Source: an uncultured Candidatus Melainabacteria bacterium
GTDB taxonomy: Bacteria > Cyanobacteriota > Vampirovibrionia > Gastranaerophilales > Gastranaerophilaceae
Reading direction: 5' to 3'
DNA: 45,493 nucleotides
Assembly: GCA_949841365.1 (NCBI GenBank)
Contig: CATKZI010000008.1
Coordinates: 1-45,493, forward strand
The notes beneath the pieces were generated by a model. That model searched no databases. It was not told the origin of the DNA and worked only from the letters and a program-made list of their open reading frames with translations. This document shows, piece after piece, positions 32,004-39,908 of the stretch. How positions within the stretch are numbered: position 1 is the first letter of the stretch; each line of letters opens with the position of its first letter. Made by a program: the position numbers and the translations under genes.

Positions 32004-32635
32004 ACGCTTGTCTTTGTTCTATTTTCGTAAGCCCTTATTGTTTCACCTTTAAGAACGTGTTTTCTATATCCTTTAAGCTTATAATTTATACTTGGAATAG
32101 TCGCAACTTCTTTTTGGAAGTTTTTATATAATGCTTTTTCACGCTCTTTTATAATCTCTGTAATGTCCTGTTTTTCAGGTTCTTTTGCCATTTTCTTAGC
32201 CGAATTCATAATCAATAGTAACAGAGCAATTGAAATAACGCTCCAAACAGCTTTTTCTTCATTAATTTTATTAATTACCGTAATAGGGGCCGAATTTGGA
32301 GTTTCAAATACTACATCAGCTTTTGCAATTTCCGGAGCTTCTACATAAATTTTAAGCTCTCCGTTATTTTCACTTTGAATAATTAATCCGTTTACGTCCG
32401 AAATATTTTTATAAAGTGTATTTAAAGCCGGAGATTGTGTAACACCTTTCAAAGTTACAACAATTTTGTCAGCAGCCTCTACTTCTTTTTTTACTTTTGT
32501 GATTTCATCTGTGCGGAGTATGATAGATGTTTTACCGTCATTTTTAGAAACAACAACAGAATTCAAATAGTTTTCTGAGGCAAAAGCACTCAATCCGCTA
32601 AATAAAATCAGAGTTAATAAAATCTTTTTAAACAT
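32000..32635 (-). CDS. Secreted or membrane-bound hypothetical protein (possible AMIN-like domain)
   Basis: A 211-aa protein. A signal peptide is evident (MFKKILLTLILFSGLSAFA, cleavage after AFA). The first exported part (about 20-110) alternates beta-strand-like residues with ADKIVVTLKGV, reminiscent of AMIN-type envelope domains, but this is uncertain. A hydrophobic segment follows (about 128-145, AVWSVISIALLLLIMNSA), then a basic/charged C-terminal tail. The topology would be periplasmic domain, membrane span, cytoplasmic tail. GGAGAGGAT lies upstream of the ATG. Confidence 0.72.
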   Translation of the reverse strand: MFKKILLTLILFSGLSAFASENYLNSVVVSKNDGKTSIILRTDEITKVKKEVEAADKIVVTLKGVTQSPALNTLYKNISDVNGLIIQSENNGELKIYVEAPEIAKADVVFETPNSAPITVINKINEEKAVWSVISIALLLLIMNSAKKMAKEPEKQDITEIIKEREKALYKNFQKEVATIPSINYKLKGYRKHVLKGETIRAYENRTKTSV

Positions 32636-32823
32636 ATCCTATAATCCTCTCCATATATACAATACCTTATTAGCTGTAAATTACCATCAATCAAGAGTTT
32701 TAACTTTTTCAATCCAAAGATTGATAAAAATGTAAACGAATGTAACAAAAGAAACCCATGCTGAAATCAGACAAAATTCAAATACTTTATATAAATGTAA
32801 GACACGAGATTGAGGAGTTTTTA

Positions 32824-33162
32824 ATGAACGGTATTTTAGCCAAATCATCTGAAAATAAATTACACGGTGTTTTAAGCCCGAAAAATCCTGAAGCTGTTGA
32901 AACAGCAGGTTCATTGGCAATGAATTCATTCCAGAGTTTGTTTGCCGTAAATAATTATGACGAATTTTCATCAAGCAATCCGTTTGCAGTTGATTACTCT
33001 ATGTATTCTGATTGCGGTGATTATGTTGCAGACAGCGGATTTTTAAGCAGTTTTTCAAATGCAATGTCAGTAATCGGTTCTGACGGCGGTTCGTTTTCAA
33101 CCGGCGGTGACTGTGGATTTTCATCTTGCGGTTCATCAGGCGGTTTTACATCAGTTTGCTAG
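32824..33162 (+). CDS. Small Gly/Ser/Cys-rich hypothetical protein
   Basis: A 112-aa protein with no recognised family. The N-terminal half is ordinary; the C-terminal 45 residues are Gly/Ser-rich with four Cys (SDGGSFSTGGDCGFSSCG, ending SVC). GAGGAG lies about 8 nt before the ATG, so I start here rather than at the earlier in-frame ATG at 32758. It has its own terminator. The Cys/Ser/Gly-rich tail could be a disulfide-rich or modified surface peptide, but no maturation genes lie nearby. Confidence 0.65.
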   Translation: MNGILAKSSENKLHGVLSPKNPEAVETAGSLAMNSFQSLFAVNNYDEFSSSNPFAVDYSMYSDCGDYVADSGFLSSFSNAMSVIGSDGGSFSTGGDCGFSSCGSSGGFTSVC

Positions 33163-33194
33163 TTTAAGAGAAAAAAGAAAAAGATAATTTAAAT

Positions 33195-33219
33195 GACGGT
33201 TTTTATAACCGTCTTTTTT
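33195..33219 (+). terminator. Terminator of the Gly/Ser/Cys-rich gene
   Basis: GACGGTT-TTTAT-AACCGTC followed by T6. A new promoter-like TATAAA lies directly after it for the GIY-YIG gene. Confidence 0.85.
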
Positions 33220-33234
33220 ATTTATAAATATAAT

Positions 33235-33558
33235 ATGTATTATACTTATATTCTTTTAACAGAAAATAATACTCTATACTGCGGTTATACTGATAATGTT
33301 GAAAAGCGTTTTCAAAAACATCTTTCAGGCAAGGGAGCAAAGTACACACGCGCAAATAAGCCTGTAAAAATTGTTTATCAGCATGGATACAGAACCAAAT
33401 CAGAAGCTTTAAAAGAAGAAGCGCGCATCAAAAAATTAACTAAAAAAGAAAAATTAAAACTTATTGCCCGCTATTCGCGTTTTCGTCTTTTGCTCTTTGT
33501 TTTTCCAGCAATTTTAATTCTTTTTCTTTTTGCTTTTCTAATAATTGCTGTCTTTTAG
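33235..33558 (+). CDS. GIY-YIG nuclease-domain protein with hydrophobic tail
   Basis: A 107-aa protein; residues 1-82 are a small GIY-YIG/YhbQ-like domain (YTYILLTENNTLYCGYT, then the catalytic Arg region VEKRFQKH and the Glu in KSEALKEEARIKKL). Residues 83-107 (RLLLFVFPAILILFLF and on) are a strongly hydrophobic tail that other small GIY-YIG proteins normally lack. The tail is read from DNA that is antisense to the Lys/Glu/Gln-rich end of the neighbouring gene, which explains its Phe/Leu/Ile content; overlap is 98 bp. TATAAA lies 6 nt before the ATG with no ribosome site. Confidence 0.8.
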   Translation: MYYTYILLTENNTLYCGYTDNVEKRFQKHLSGKGAKYTRANKPVKIVYQHGYRTKSEALKEEARIKKLTKKEKLKLIARYSRFRLLLFVFPAILILFLFAFLIIAVF

Positions 33559-34813
33559 CTTCCTGTTGTTCTTTAATTTCTTTATACTTTTCAACACCTT
33601 CATTGCCTGTTGTTGAACTGTTAATTCTTTGACGCATATCGTAATCTTTTTGAGATTCTTTAAATTCTGCATCCATTTCTTTTAATTTTGTTTTATAAGC
33701 TTTTTCAAGTTCTTTAAGTTCAGCTTTTTCATCTTTTTTCTTTTGCTTAGCTTGTTCTTTTTCAACTTTTTTAAGATGTTCAGCTTCCTTTTCGCTTACG
33801 GAAGGAGGTTCAGCACCTGCTTTAACAAGTTTATAACCGTTCATGCTGACATTAACCGCAGAATTATCAAAAGTAACAAGCCTTGACTGTTCACCTGTAT
33901 ACGTAACTTTCCAGATACCCAGATTTATCGGCGTATTCCCCGTATATGCAACTGCATTTACAACCACCCAATCCGAATTTTCCGCATCAAATCCGAGCGG
34001 ATAAACATCCCATCTTTTATCATCCAGATCTAAATTCTTGTATCTTTCCCAGTAATAAACAATAGCACCTCTAACCTCAATCAGATTATAAGAAACATTG
34101 TTTACAAAGTCATATACAATCGGGGTTGTTTTCCAAATACCGTCTTTTGTATTGCCGACTTTTTCTTTTACAAGAAGTTTCGTCCCGTCTGTTGAAAAAT
34201 CAATCGGCGTAAGAGTTCTAAAGGTATAAAGATTATCATTTGATTTCTCTGTAGACAAAATAGGCTCAGATACTCTATGTAGAACATTTGCTGTTAAAAT
34301 TTTATCTTTGTTTGATTTTGCTTCCTCAAGATTGATTACAAACAAATCGCACGCAGTAGATGCGCTGTTCGGGTAATAATAAATCGAGGGATATACAAGT
34401 TTTTTAAAATCGGGAGAAACAATTCCCTGAGCATTTTGCTGTCGTCTTTTATATAGAGAACTTCCGATAGTAATTTCAGGACTTCCCGGCGGATTGTTAT
34501 ATTTGACAATCTGATAAGAAGGCTGTGGAACATATACCATATCAGCAGGTGTCGGGATTTTCGGGACTTCAACTTCCATTGTCATTCTATCTTTTGGTGC
34601 GGAAAGAAGTTCATATTCCTCAACTGTCATATATCCTGACGGGTTGCGGTTCATAACCTTTTTTTCATACTTTTGTTTTTCTTCTTGTTTTTGAACATTA
34701 TGAATGTATTTTGCTTCTTTTTTATTCACATCACCATGCGGGAGAGGAATTTCATCTCCCCACTGAATAAATGCACAAAATGCCGCTGCAATTCCGAGCA
34801 AGGCATAAATCAT
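33461..34813 (-). CDS. Hypothetical membrane-anchored protein with coiled-coil tail
   Basis: A 450-aa protein. An N-terminal hydrophobic segment (about 2-16) acts as signal or anchor. A central part (about 75-345) has repeated strand-like segments (FRTLTPIDFSTDGTKLLV, SPDFKKLVYPSIYYYP) suggesting a beta-propeller-type fold. The last 100 residues are a Lys/Glu/Gln-rich coiled coil. The start overlaps the response-regulator stop (ATGA), so it belongs to the two-component operon and may be an envelope partner of that system (inference). Confidence 0.75.
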   Translation of the reverse strand: MIYALLGIAAAFCAFIQWGDEIPLPHGDVNKKEAKYIHNVQKQEEKQKYEKKVMNRNPSGYMTVEEYELLSAPKDRMTMEVEVPKIPTPADMVYVPQPSYQIVKYNNPPGSPEITIGSSLYKRRQQNAQGIVSPDFKKLVYPSIYYYPNSASTACDLFVINLEEAKSNKDKILTANVLHRVSEPILSTEKSNDNLYTFRTLTPIDFSTDGTKLLVKEKVGNTKDGIWKTTPIVYDFVNNVSYNLIEVRGAIVYYWERYKNLDLDDKRWDVYPLGFDAENSDWVVVNAVAYTGNTPINLGIWKVTYTGEQSRLVTFDNSAVNVSMNGYKLVKAGAEPPSVSEKEAEHLKKVEKEQAKQKKKDEKAELKELEKAYKTKLKEMDAEFKESQKDYDMRQRINSSTTGNEGVEKYKEIKEQQEAKRQQLLEKQKEKELKLLEKQRAKDENANSGQ

Positions 34814-35478
34814 ACCAAACCCTCTTTCATAGCCATAGAAATAGCTTTAGAGCGGGAATTTACATATAGTTTTTGCAAAATACTGTGAACATGCGTTTTT
34901 GTTGTCGCAATAGTAATAAATAATTTTTCGGAAATCTGCGGGTTTGTAAGACCGTCAACAATTAAAGCGAGCACTTCCATTTCGCGTTCGGTTAACCCGT
35001 AAAGATTTTTACCTAATTTGTAATTAATTTCACCGCGTTTTTCTGTAACATCAGTCCCTCGTCTGATGTTAGTTAAAACGACTTTGGCAATAGCAGGATC
35101 AAGCCATCCTGCGCCTTCCGATACTGCCAGTACAGCAGATATAGTCTGTTCTGAAGTTGCACCTTTGGTAATATAACCGTCAGCACCTGCTTTGAAAGAA
35201 TCAAACACATCATCATCAGCTTCGCGAGAAGTATACATCAAAACTTTAATTCGCGAATTTGTTGCCTTAATCCTTGCAGTAGCCTCAATTCCGTCAATAG
35301 TCGGAAGTCCGATATCCATAATTACAACATCAGGAATTAAATCCAGTGCCATATCAACACCTTCCTGACCGTCAGCAGACATTCCAACAATTTCTATATT
35401 TGAATTGCTTCCCAGAATAACGGAAAGGCCCATTCTTGCCATATCGTGATCTTCAACTATGAGAACTCTTACACTCAT
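34810..35478 (-). CDS. NarL/FixJ-family response regulator
   Basis: A 222-aa regulator. The receiver domain (1-120) has the acidic pocket VEDHD, phospho-acceptor Asp55 in VVIMDIGLP, a Ser/Thr switch and the Lys of GYITKGA. A LuxR-type HTH (about 155-222, LTEREMEVLALIVDGLTNPQISEKLF) binds DNA. Its start overlaps the end of the sensor gene by 26 bp, so it is the cognate regulator. Confidence 0.93.
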   Translation of the reverse strand: MSVRVLIVEDHDMARMGLSVILGSNSNIEIVGMSADGQEGVDMALDLIPDVVIMDIGLPTIDGIEATARIKATNSRIKVLMYTSREADDDVFDSFKAGADGYITKGATSEQTISAVLAVSEGAGWLDPAIAKVVLTNIRRGTDVTEKRGEINYKLGKNLYGLTEREMEVLALIVDGLTNPQISEKLFITIATTKTHVHSILQKLYVNSRSKAISMAMKEGLV

Positions 35479-36973
35479 TTTTATCCCTCATTACTACATC
35501 TGTTAAAAGGAAAGTAAATTCACTTCCTTTATTTACCTTGCTGTCTACCCAGATTTTTCCGCCATGAGCTTCAATAATCTGTCTTGATAAATATAATCCC
35601 AACCCTGTCCCTGTAGAGCGTTTCTTTGTTGTACCCTGCGAAAATCTCATAAACAAATTCGGAATATCGCTTTTTGGAATACCGTTTCCGTTATCAGTGA
35701 CTGAGAAAATAAAATCACCGTTTTGAGCTTTTGCAAGCACATTTATTTCGCCGTCTTTATTTGTATAATTCAAGGCATTTCCGCATAAATTTGTGATTAC
35801 GCGTTTAATTTCAGCCCTATCTGCGTTGATATAAAGATTTTCAGGCATATCATATTCAACTTCAAATTTTAAATTTTTCTTCTCAGCAAGCGGTTTCAGT
35901 TCCGAATAACACTGCTCAATCAAGTCTTTTATAAGAAAATTAGTCCTGCAAAGTTCCAGTTTTCCGCTGTCAAATCTGTAAACTTCCAAAAGTGCATTAA
36001 CAAGCCCCAACAAATCTTCATTGCTATGAAGCATTGTTGATAAAAGCACCTGCTGTTTTTCATCCAGTGTACCAATCGCACCTTCAAGAAAGAATTTTAA
36101 AGTCTGAATTTGCGCAAGAAGCGGAGTGCGCATATCATGAGTAAGAGTCGCTATAAAATCATCTCTCAGGCGTTCTGTTTCCTTTTGAACTGTAACGTCA
36201 CGAATTACACCAACGTATTTTTCGGGAGCACACATCGCAAAACTGATTTCAACGGGAATATGAACTCCGCTGAGTGCATTAATTACATAAAAATCTCTCA
36301 AAAGAACTTCTGAATTCTCATCGTCTAACTTAAATTCAGACTTTTTAGAATATGCAATATCTTTGAAATTTTTTGTACACAAAGCAGCTTCAGACAACCC
36401 TATCATATTTTCGCAAGTCGGGTTAACACGTTTAATATTACCTTCTTTGTCGATAATCAAAATACCGTCGGCGCAGTAATTAATTATACCTGCAATCTCT
36501 GCAGTGCGTTCCGCAACTAATTTTTCAAGATTTTCAGAGTAGTCTTGAAGTTGTTTTTTGGCTTCCTCGAGTTCACTTATTTTGTTGCGCAGACTTTCCA
36601 ATAAATGACTTCTTTCAATACCGTTTCTGACGTTCATTAACAAATCATCATTATCCCAAGGCTTTTCGATATATTTATAAAGCCCGACTTCATTAATCGC
36701 CTTAATAGCGTTTTCTTTATCAGCATAACCCGTCAAAAGCATCATACTTACTTCGGGATAAAGCTTTTTAGCTTCGCGTAAGAATTCCAGTCCGTTCATT
36801 TCAGGCATAATAAAATCAGAAATAATCAAGTCAGGTTTGTTTTCAGCCAAAAAATCAAGTGCATCTTTCGGAGAATTAAACAAATTTATATCAGAATATC
36901 CCTCAAGCTTAAATAATGCTTTAAGAGCTGAGGTAACCATTTTTTCATCATCAACTGCTACAATCTTACTCAT
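35453..36973 (-). CDS. Hybrid sensor histidine kinase (REC-PAS-HisKA-HATPase)
   Basis: A 506-aa cytoplasmic sensor with no membrane segments. Order: an N-terminal receiver domain (Asp53 in IISDFIMP), a short coiled coil (about 125-160), a PAS domain (about 165-270, CADGILIIDKEGNIKRVNP), the phospho-acceptor H-box (ATLTHDMRTPL) and a C-terminal ATPase with N-box NLCGNALNYT and G-boxes DNGNGIP and GTGLGLYLS. A receiver at the N-terminus suggests it is itself phosphorylated. TATTAT lies 6 nt before the ATG with no ribosome site. Confidence 0.93.
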   Translation of the reverse strand: MSKIVAVDDEKMVTSALKALFKLEGYSDINLFNSPKDALDFLAENKPDLIISDFIMPEMNGLEFLREAKKLYPEVSMMLLTGYADKENAIKAINEVGLYKYIEKPWDNDDLLMNVRNGIERSHLLESLRNKISELEEAKKQLQDYSENLEKLVAERTAEIAGIINYCADGILIIDKEGNIKRVNPTCENMIGLSEAALCTKNFKDIAYSKKSEFKLDDENSEVLLRDFYVINALSGVHIPVEISFAMCAPEKYVGVIRDVTVQKETERLRDDFIATLTHDMRTPLLAQIQTLKFFLEGAIGTLDEKQQVLLSTMLHSNEDLLGLVNALLEVYRFDSGKLELCRTNFLIKDLIEQCYSELKPLAEKKNLKFEVEYDMPENLYINADRAEIKRVITNLCGNALNYTNKDGEINVLAKAQNGDFIFSVTDNGNGIPKSDIPNLFMRFSQGTTKKRSTGTGLGLYLSRQIIEAHGGKIWVDSKVNKGSEFTFLLTDVVMRDKNECKSSHS

Positions 36974-37033
36974 AACAGTATAATAAAATATTTAATTAAT
37001 TAGGACAAATACATTACGAATTTGCAATATAAC

Positions 37034-37420
37034 CTACTTACCTTGCCACAAACCGTGAATACTGCAATATTCGCGAGCAAATCTATCTCCAAGTTTGTCT
37101 TTTAAGATCATTTTTGGTTCTTCACCCGGATGTAAAAACTTTAATTGAGTATGATTTCTGTCTTGTGAAATTGTTTCTATAAACATAATATAATGTTCCG
37201 GAAGCATCGGATGGAGCACTTCTCCTACTCTTACTTCCTGAGTGCCATCATTACATGATACAAATATGGGAACATGCTTTTCCATCATAGCATTTTCTTG
37301 AGTTTGAGCTTCCATTTTTTTCATAGGCTGTCCGCAGCAAACAAGTTCACCGCCGCCATTCAAGATAACTTCAACAATATTTCCGCAAATATCACATTTA
37401 TATAAGTCCAATTTTTCCAT
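37034..37420 (-). CDS. dfx: Desulfoferrodoxin (superoxide reductase)
   Basis: A 128-aa two-iron-centre superoxide reductase that reduces superoxide to peroxide in anaerobes. Centre I ligands are Cys9, Cys12, Cys28 and Cys29. Centre II ligands are His49 (EKHVP), His70 and His76 (LHPMLPEHY), Cys119 and His122 (EYCSIHG); Glu47 and Lys48 of the active-site loop are present. AAGGAG lies 7 nt before the chosen ATG; an upstream in-frame Met has no such site. It fits an oxygen-stress role together with the CoA-disulfide reductase-like flavoprotein. Confidence 0.96.
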   Translation of the reverse strand: MEKLDLYKCDICGNIVEVILNGGGELVCCGQPMKKMEAQTQENAMMEKHVPIFVSCNDGTQEVRVGEVLHPMLPEHYIMFIETISQDRNHTQLKFLHPGEEPKMILKDKLGDRFAREYCSIHGLWQGK

Positions 37421-37546
37421 AACTTTCTCCTTCGTGATAATCATGACAGATTTTTAATAAAATTTCTATTAGCTGAACGGGTAAAAATTAACTTAATATT
37501 TCTTTACAATAAAACCAAAATTCTTTTTAAGAGTTACAATGAAAGT

Positions 37547-37765
37547 ATGAAAATATTACCGGTTTCTTTTAGTTTTAACTCAAAAGGTGCGAATGTGAAC
37601 CTTGAGCATCAATTTTTGTACACTGCAAAAGAATTTAGACCAAATCAAAAATTTGCGGAAAATTTCAGTATGTTTGCAGGCTCTATGGCTCTTTTCGCTG
37701 TAATTTTGACTTTGGTTAACTTAGGTGTAAACAAAAAAACTCCAAAACATGTTTTTGTAGTATAA
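37547..37765 (+). CDS. Small hypothetical membrane protein (72 aa)
   Basis: A 72-aa protein with one hydrophobic span (about residues 43-60, FAGSMALFAVILTLVNLG) and a basic C-terminus. The N-terminal 40 residues are polar. TACAAT lies 6 nt before the ATG and there is no ribosome site. The stop codon lies within the TATAAT box of the SRP RNA promoter. Confidence 0.6.
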   Translation: MKILPVSFSFNSKGANVNLEHQFLYTAKEFRPNQKFAENFSMFAGSMALFAVILTLVNLGVNKKTPKHVFVV

Positions 37766-37766
37766 T
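37761..37766 (+). promoter_or_regulatory. -10 box of the SRP RNA promoter
   Basis: A perfect TATAAT, 6 nt before the first bases of the SRP RNA closing helix. No good -35 is seen. Confidence 0.55.
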
Positions 37767-37772
37767 AAAAAT

Positions 37773-38033
37773 AAGTCGTGCTCCACGGGGATTTGCAATC
37801 TCTTGACCCGAAGCTTATGCGGGGTGCAGAGCCTGTTGTGAGGGTCTGACTGATAACTTTGAAAAGTAAATTATTGTTGACATTTACCGATATGACGGCG
37901 TAAGCTGTCGAACCGTGTCAGGATGGAAACATAGCAGCACTAAGACAATCCTTGCGGGTGTTGTATTTGTAAAAAGAGATAATTTATTTGGAAATTTTGT
38001 CAGCCATATTCGATAGACAGTGGCACGGCTTTT
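37773..38033 (+). ncRNA. ffs: Signal recognition particle RNA (large, Alu-domain type)
   Basis: About 260 nt. The conserved S-domain core is clear: GTGTCAGGATGGAAACATAG then CAGCACTAAG (37916 on), with a GNRA-type loop (ATG-GAAA-CAT), followed by the symmetric loop and ATCCTTGCGGGTGTTGT. The termini GTCGTGC (37775-37781) and GCACGGC (38023-38029) pair with one wobble and close the molecule; a T-run ends it. The size and the long 5' part indicate a Bacillus-like RNA with an Alu domain rather than the 114-nt E. coli type. Confidence 0.93.
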
Positions 38034-38987
38034 TTATTTCAATTCCGTGTCTTTAATATATCTCGGACGACCTTTTACCTCAAGGAAAATTTGTCCTATG
38101 TATTCTGCAATTGTACCAAGACAAAAGAGTTCAATTCCGCCGAAAAAGCAATTCATAATTAAATCTATTGCCCAGTCATGCTGAAAATTAGCAAAGAAAA
38201 TCTTATTACAAACAGCAATCGAACCCAGAATAATACCGATAATTGTCATAGAAAAACCCAGTATAGAAACAAGACGCAAAGGCACTACACTGTAAGAAGT
38301 TATACCGTTAAGCGCAAGAATAGACAAACTTGCAAAGTTAAATTTAGATTCACCATGCATACGAGGTTTTACATCAAAATTTACATTAGCTGTTTTGAGT
38401 CCGACATCATTAAAAAATCCGCGTAAAAACAGGTATCTTTCAGGAAATTGCGACATAATATCAAGCGCATGCTTTGATACCAGACGATAATCAGAATGAT
38501 TTACCGGTATATGGGCGCCAAGAAGATTCATGACTTTATAGAAAGCAAGAGCTGTATACTTTTTAAAGAATGAATCAGATTTTCTGTTATTTCTTATACC
38601 TGAAACAATATCGAATCCATCAAGATATTTATCAATAAATTTTTCAATTGACCATTCATCTTGCTGCAAATCAGCATCAATTGTTACAACACAATCACAT
38701 CCGAGAACTTTTACAGCTTCAAGCCCTGCTATAAGTGCTTTTTGGTTACCAAAATTTTTGACAAATTTTAAACCTTTCACAAGAGGATTTGTGTTGTGAA
38801 GCTCTGATATTATATCCCAAGTACTGTCTTTAGAACCGTCATCAACAAGATATAAATAACTTTCTGGCTTAATTTTATTTTTGCTGATTAAATCATTTAA
38901 AACGAGAAAAAGCTTATCAACTGTTTCTTTTATACACAATTCCTCATTAAAACATGGTATTACTACTGCCAAAAGCGGTTTTTCCAT
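38034..38987 (-). CDS. GT2-family glycosyltransferase (GtrB/DPM1-like)
   Basis: A 317-aa membrane-associated glycosyltransferase. The GT-A domain has VVIPCFNEE, VDDGSKDST, TIDADLQQD (DxD) and the RYLFLRGFFNDVG block. The C-terminus holds two hydrophobic segments (about 230-290), typical of enzymes that transfer a sugar to undecaprenyl phosphate. The start is the ATG with GGAGAAATT before it. Its stop is immediately after the SRP RNA end, in convergent orientation. Confidence 0.92.
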   Translation of the reverse strand: MEKPLLAVVIPCFNEELCIKETVDKLFLVLNDLISKNKIKPESYLYLVDDGSKDSTWDIISELHNTNPLVKGLKFVKNFGNQKALIAGLEAVKVLGCDCVVTIDADLQQDEWSIEKFIDKYLDGFDIVSGIRNNRKSDSFFKKYTALAFYKVMNLLGAHIPVNHSDYRLVSKHALDIMSQFPERYLFLRGFFNDVGLKTANVNFDVKPRMHGESKFNFASLSILALNGITSYSVVPLRLVSILGFSMTIIGIILGSIAVCNKIFFANFQHDWAIDLIMNCFFGGIELFCLGTIAEYIGQIFLEVKGRPRYIKDTELK

Positions 38988-39056
38988 AATTTCTCCAATT
39001 TGCCAAAATAACAATATTTATACTATAATATTCATATTATTAAATCAAGGATTTTT

Positions 39057-39908
39057 ATGGTCAACAAAAAATTTATTTTAAACGCAGATGATTTCGGAAT
39101 GTCTAAAGCTTTTAACAGAGCCGTATTAGACGGATATCACAACGGTTTTTTAACAAGTGCAAGTCTTTGTGCAAACGGAAAAGCTTTCAATGCGGGAGTT
39201 AATGAAATTATTCCGGAATGTCCAAATTTAGGTATAGGAGTTCATTTGAACATTATTGAAGGGCGTTCGCTCACTAAAGCGCCAATGTTAACAAATAAAC
39301 GCGGGAAATTTAACAACAGTTTCGGACAAATTTTATTAAAATCAAATAATCCCGAGTTTTTAAATCAGGTGGAATTTGAATTTAGAACGCAAATTGAAAC
39401 CGTAATGAATTATACAAAAGTAGATCATATCGATTCACATGTTCACACCCATGCAATTCCGAATTTATTCAAGATTACGGCTAAACTGGCAAAAGAATAC
39501 AATATTCCTTATATCAGAACACAATATGAAGAAATGTATTTTGTACCATCAGTAAAAAAACATCTTAACCTAAAATATCCGCCCAACATTTTAAAAATTT
39601 TGTTACTGAATTACTTTACATTACAAAATAAAAAAGTAGTTCAAGAGTACGGCTTAAAAACAAATGATTATTTAATCGGTGTAGGTTATACGGGGTTAAT
39701 GGACGATTTAACAATTGAATACGGGTTAAAAACCCTTGAAGAAGATTGTGTAGCAGAAGCCCTGATTCACCCGTGCCACTACGCAACATCAAACAAGAAT
39801 CAACATTATACGGAATTTATGATTACTCAAAACAAATCTTTGAAGGATAAAATTAACAGATTAGGATTTGAAATAACAAATTACAAACGTGAATATGCAA
39901 ATAAATAG
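39057..39908 (+). CDS. ChbG/YdjC-family carbohydrate deacetylase
   Basis: A 283-aa member of the YdjC/ChbG (HpnK-like) metal-dependent deacetylases. LNADDFGMSKAFNRAV with the catalytic Asp pair, GVHLNI and VDHIDSHVHTHAIP (metal-binding His) are intact. It removes N-acetyl groups from small oligosaccharides or glycolipids; next to a lipid-linked glycosyltransferase, a lipid-linked sugar is a plausible substrate (inference). AGGAT lies before the ATG. It overlaps the start of the PLD gene by about 14 bp. Confidence 0.88.
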   Translation: MVNKKFILNADDFGMSKAFNRAVLDGYHNGFLTSASLCANGKAFNAGVNEIIPECPNLGIGVHLNIIEGRSLTKAPMLTNKRGKFNNSFGQILLKSNNPEFLNQVEFEFRTQIETVMNYTKVDHIDSHVHTHAIPNLFKITAKLAKEYNIPYIRTQYEEMYFVPSVKKHLNLKYPPNILKILLLNYFTLQNKKVVQEYGLKTNDYLIGVGYTGLMDDLTIEYGLKTLEEDCVAEALIHPCHYATSNKNQHYTEFMITQNKSLKDKINRLGFEITNYKREYANK

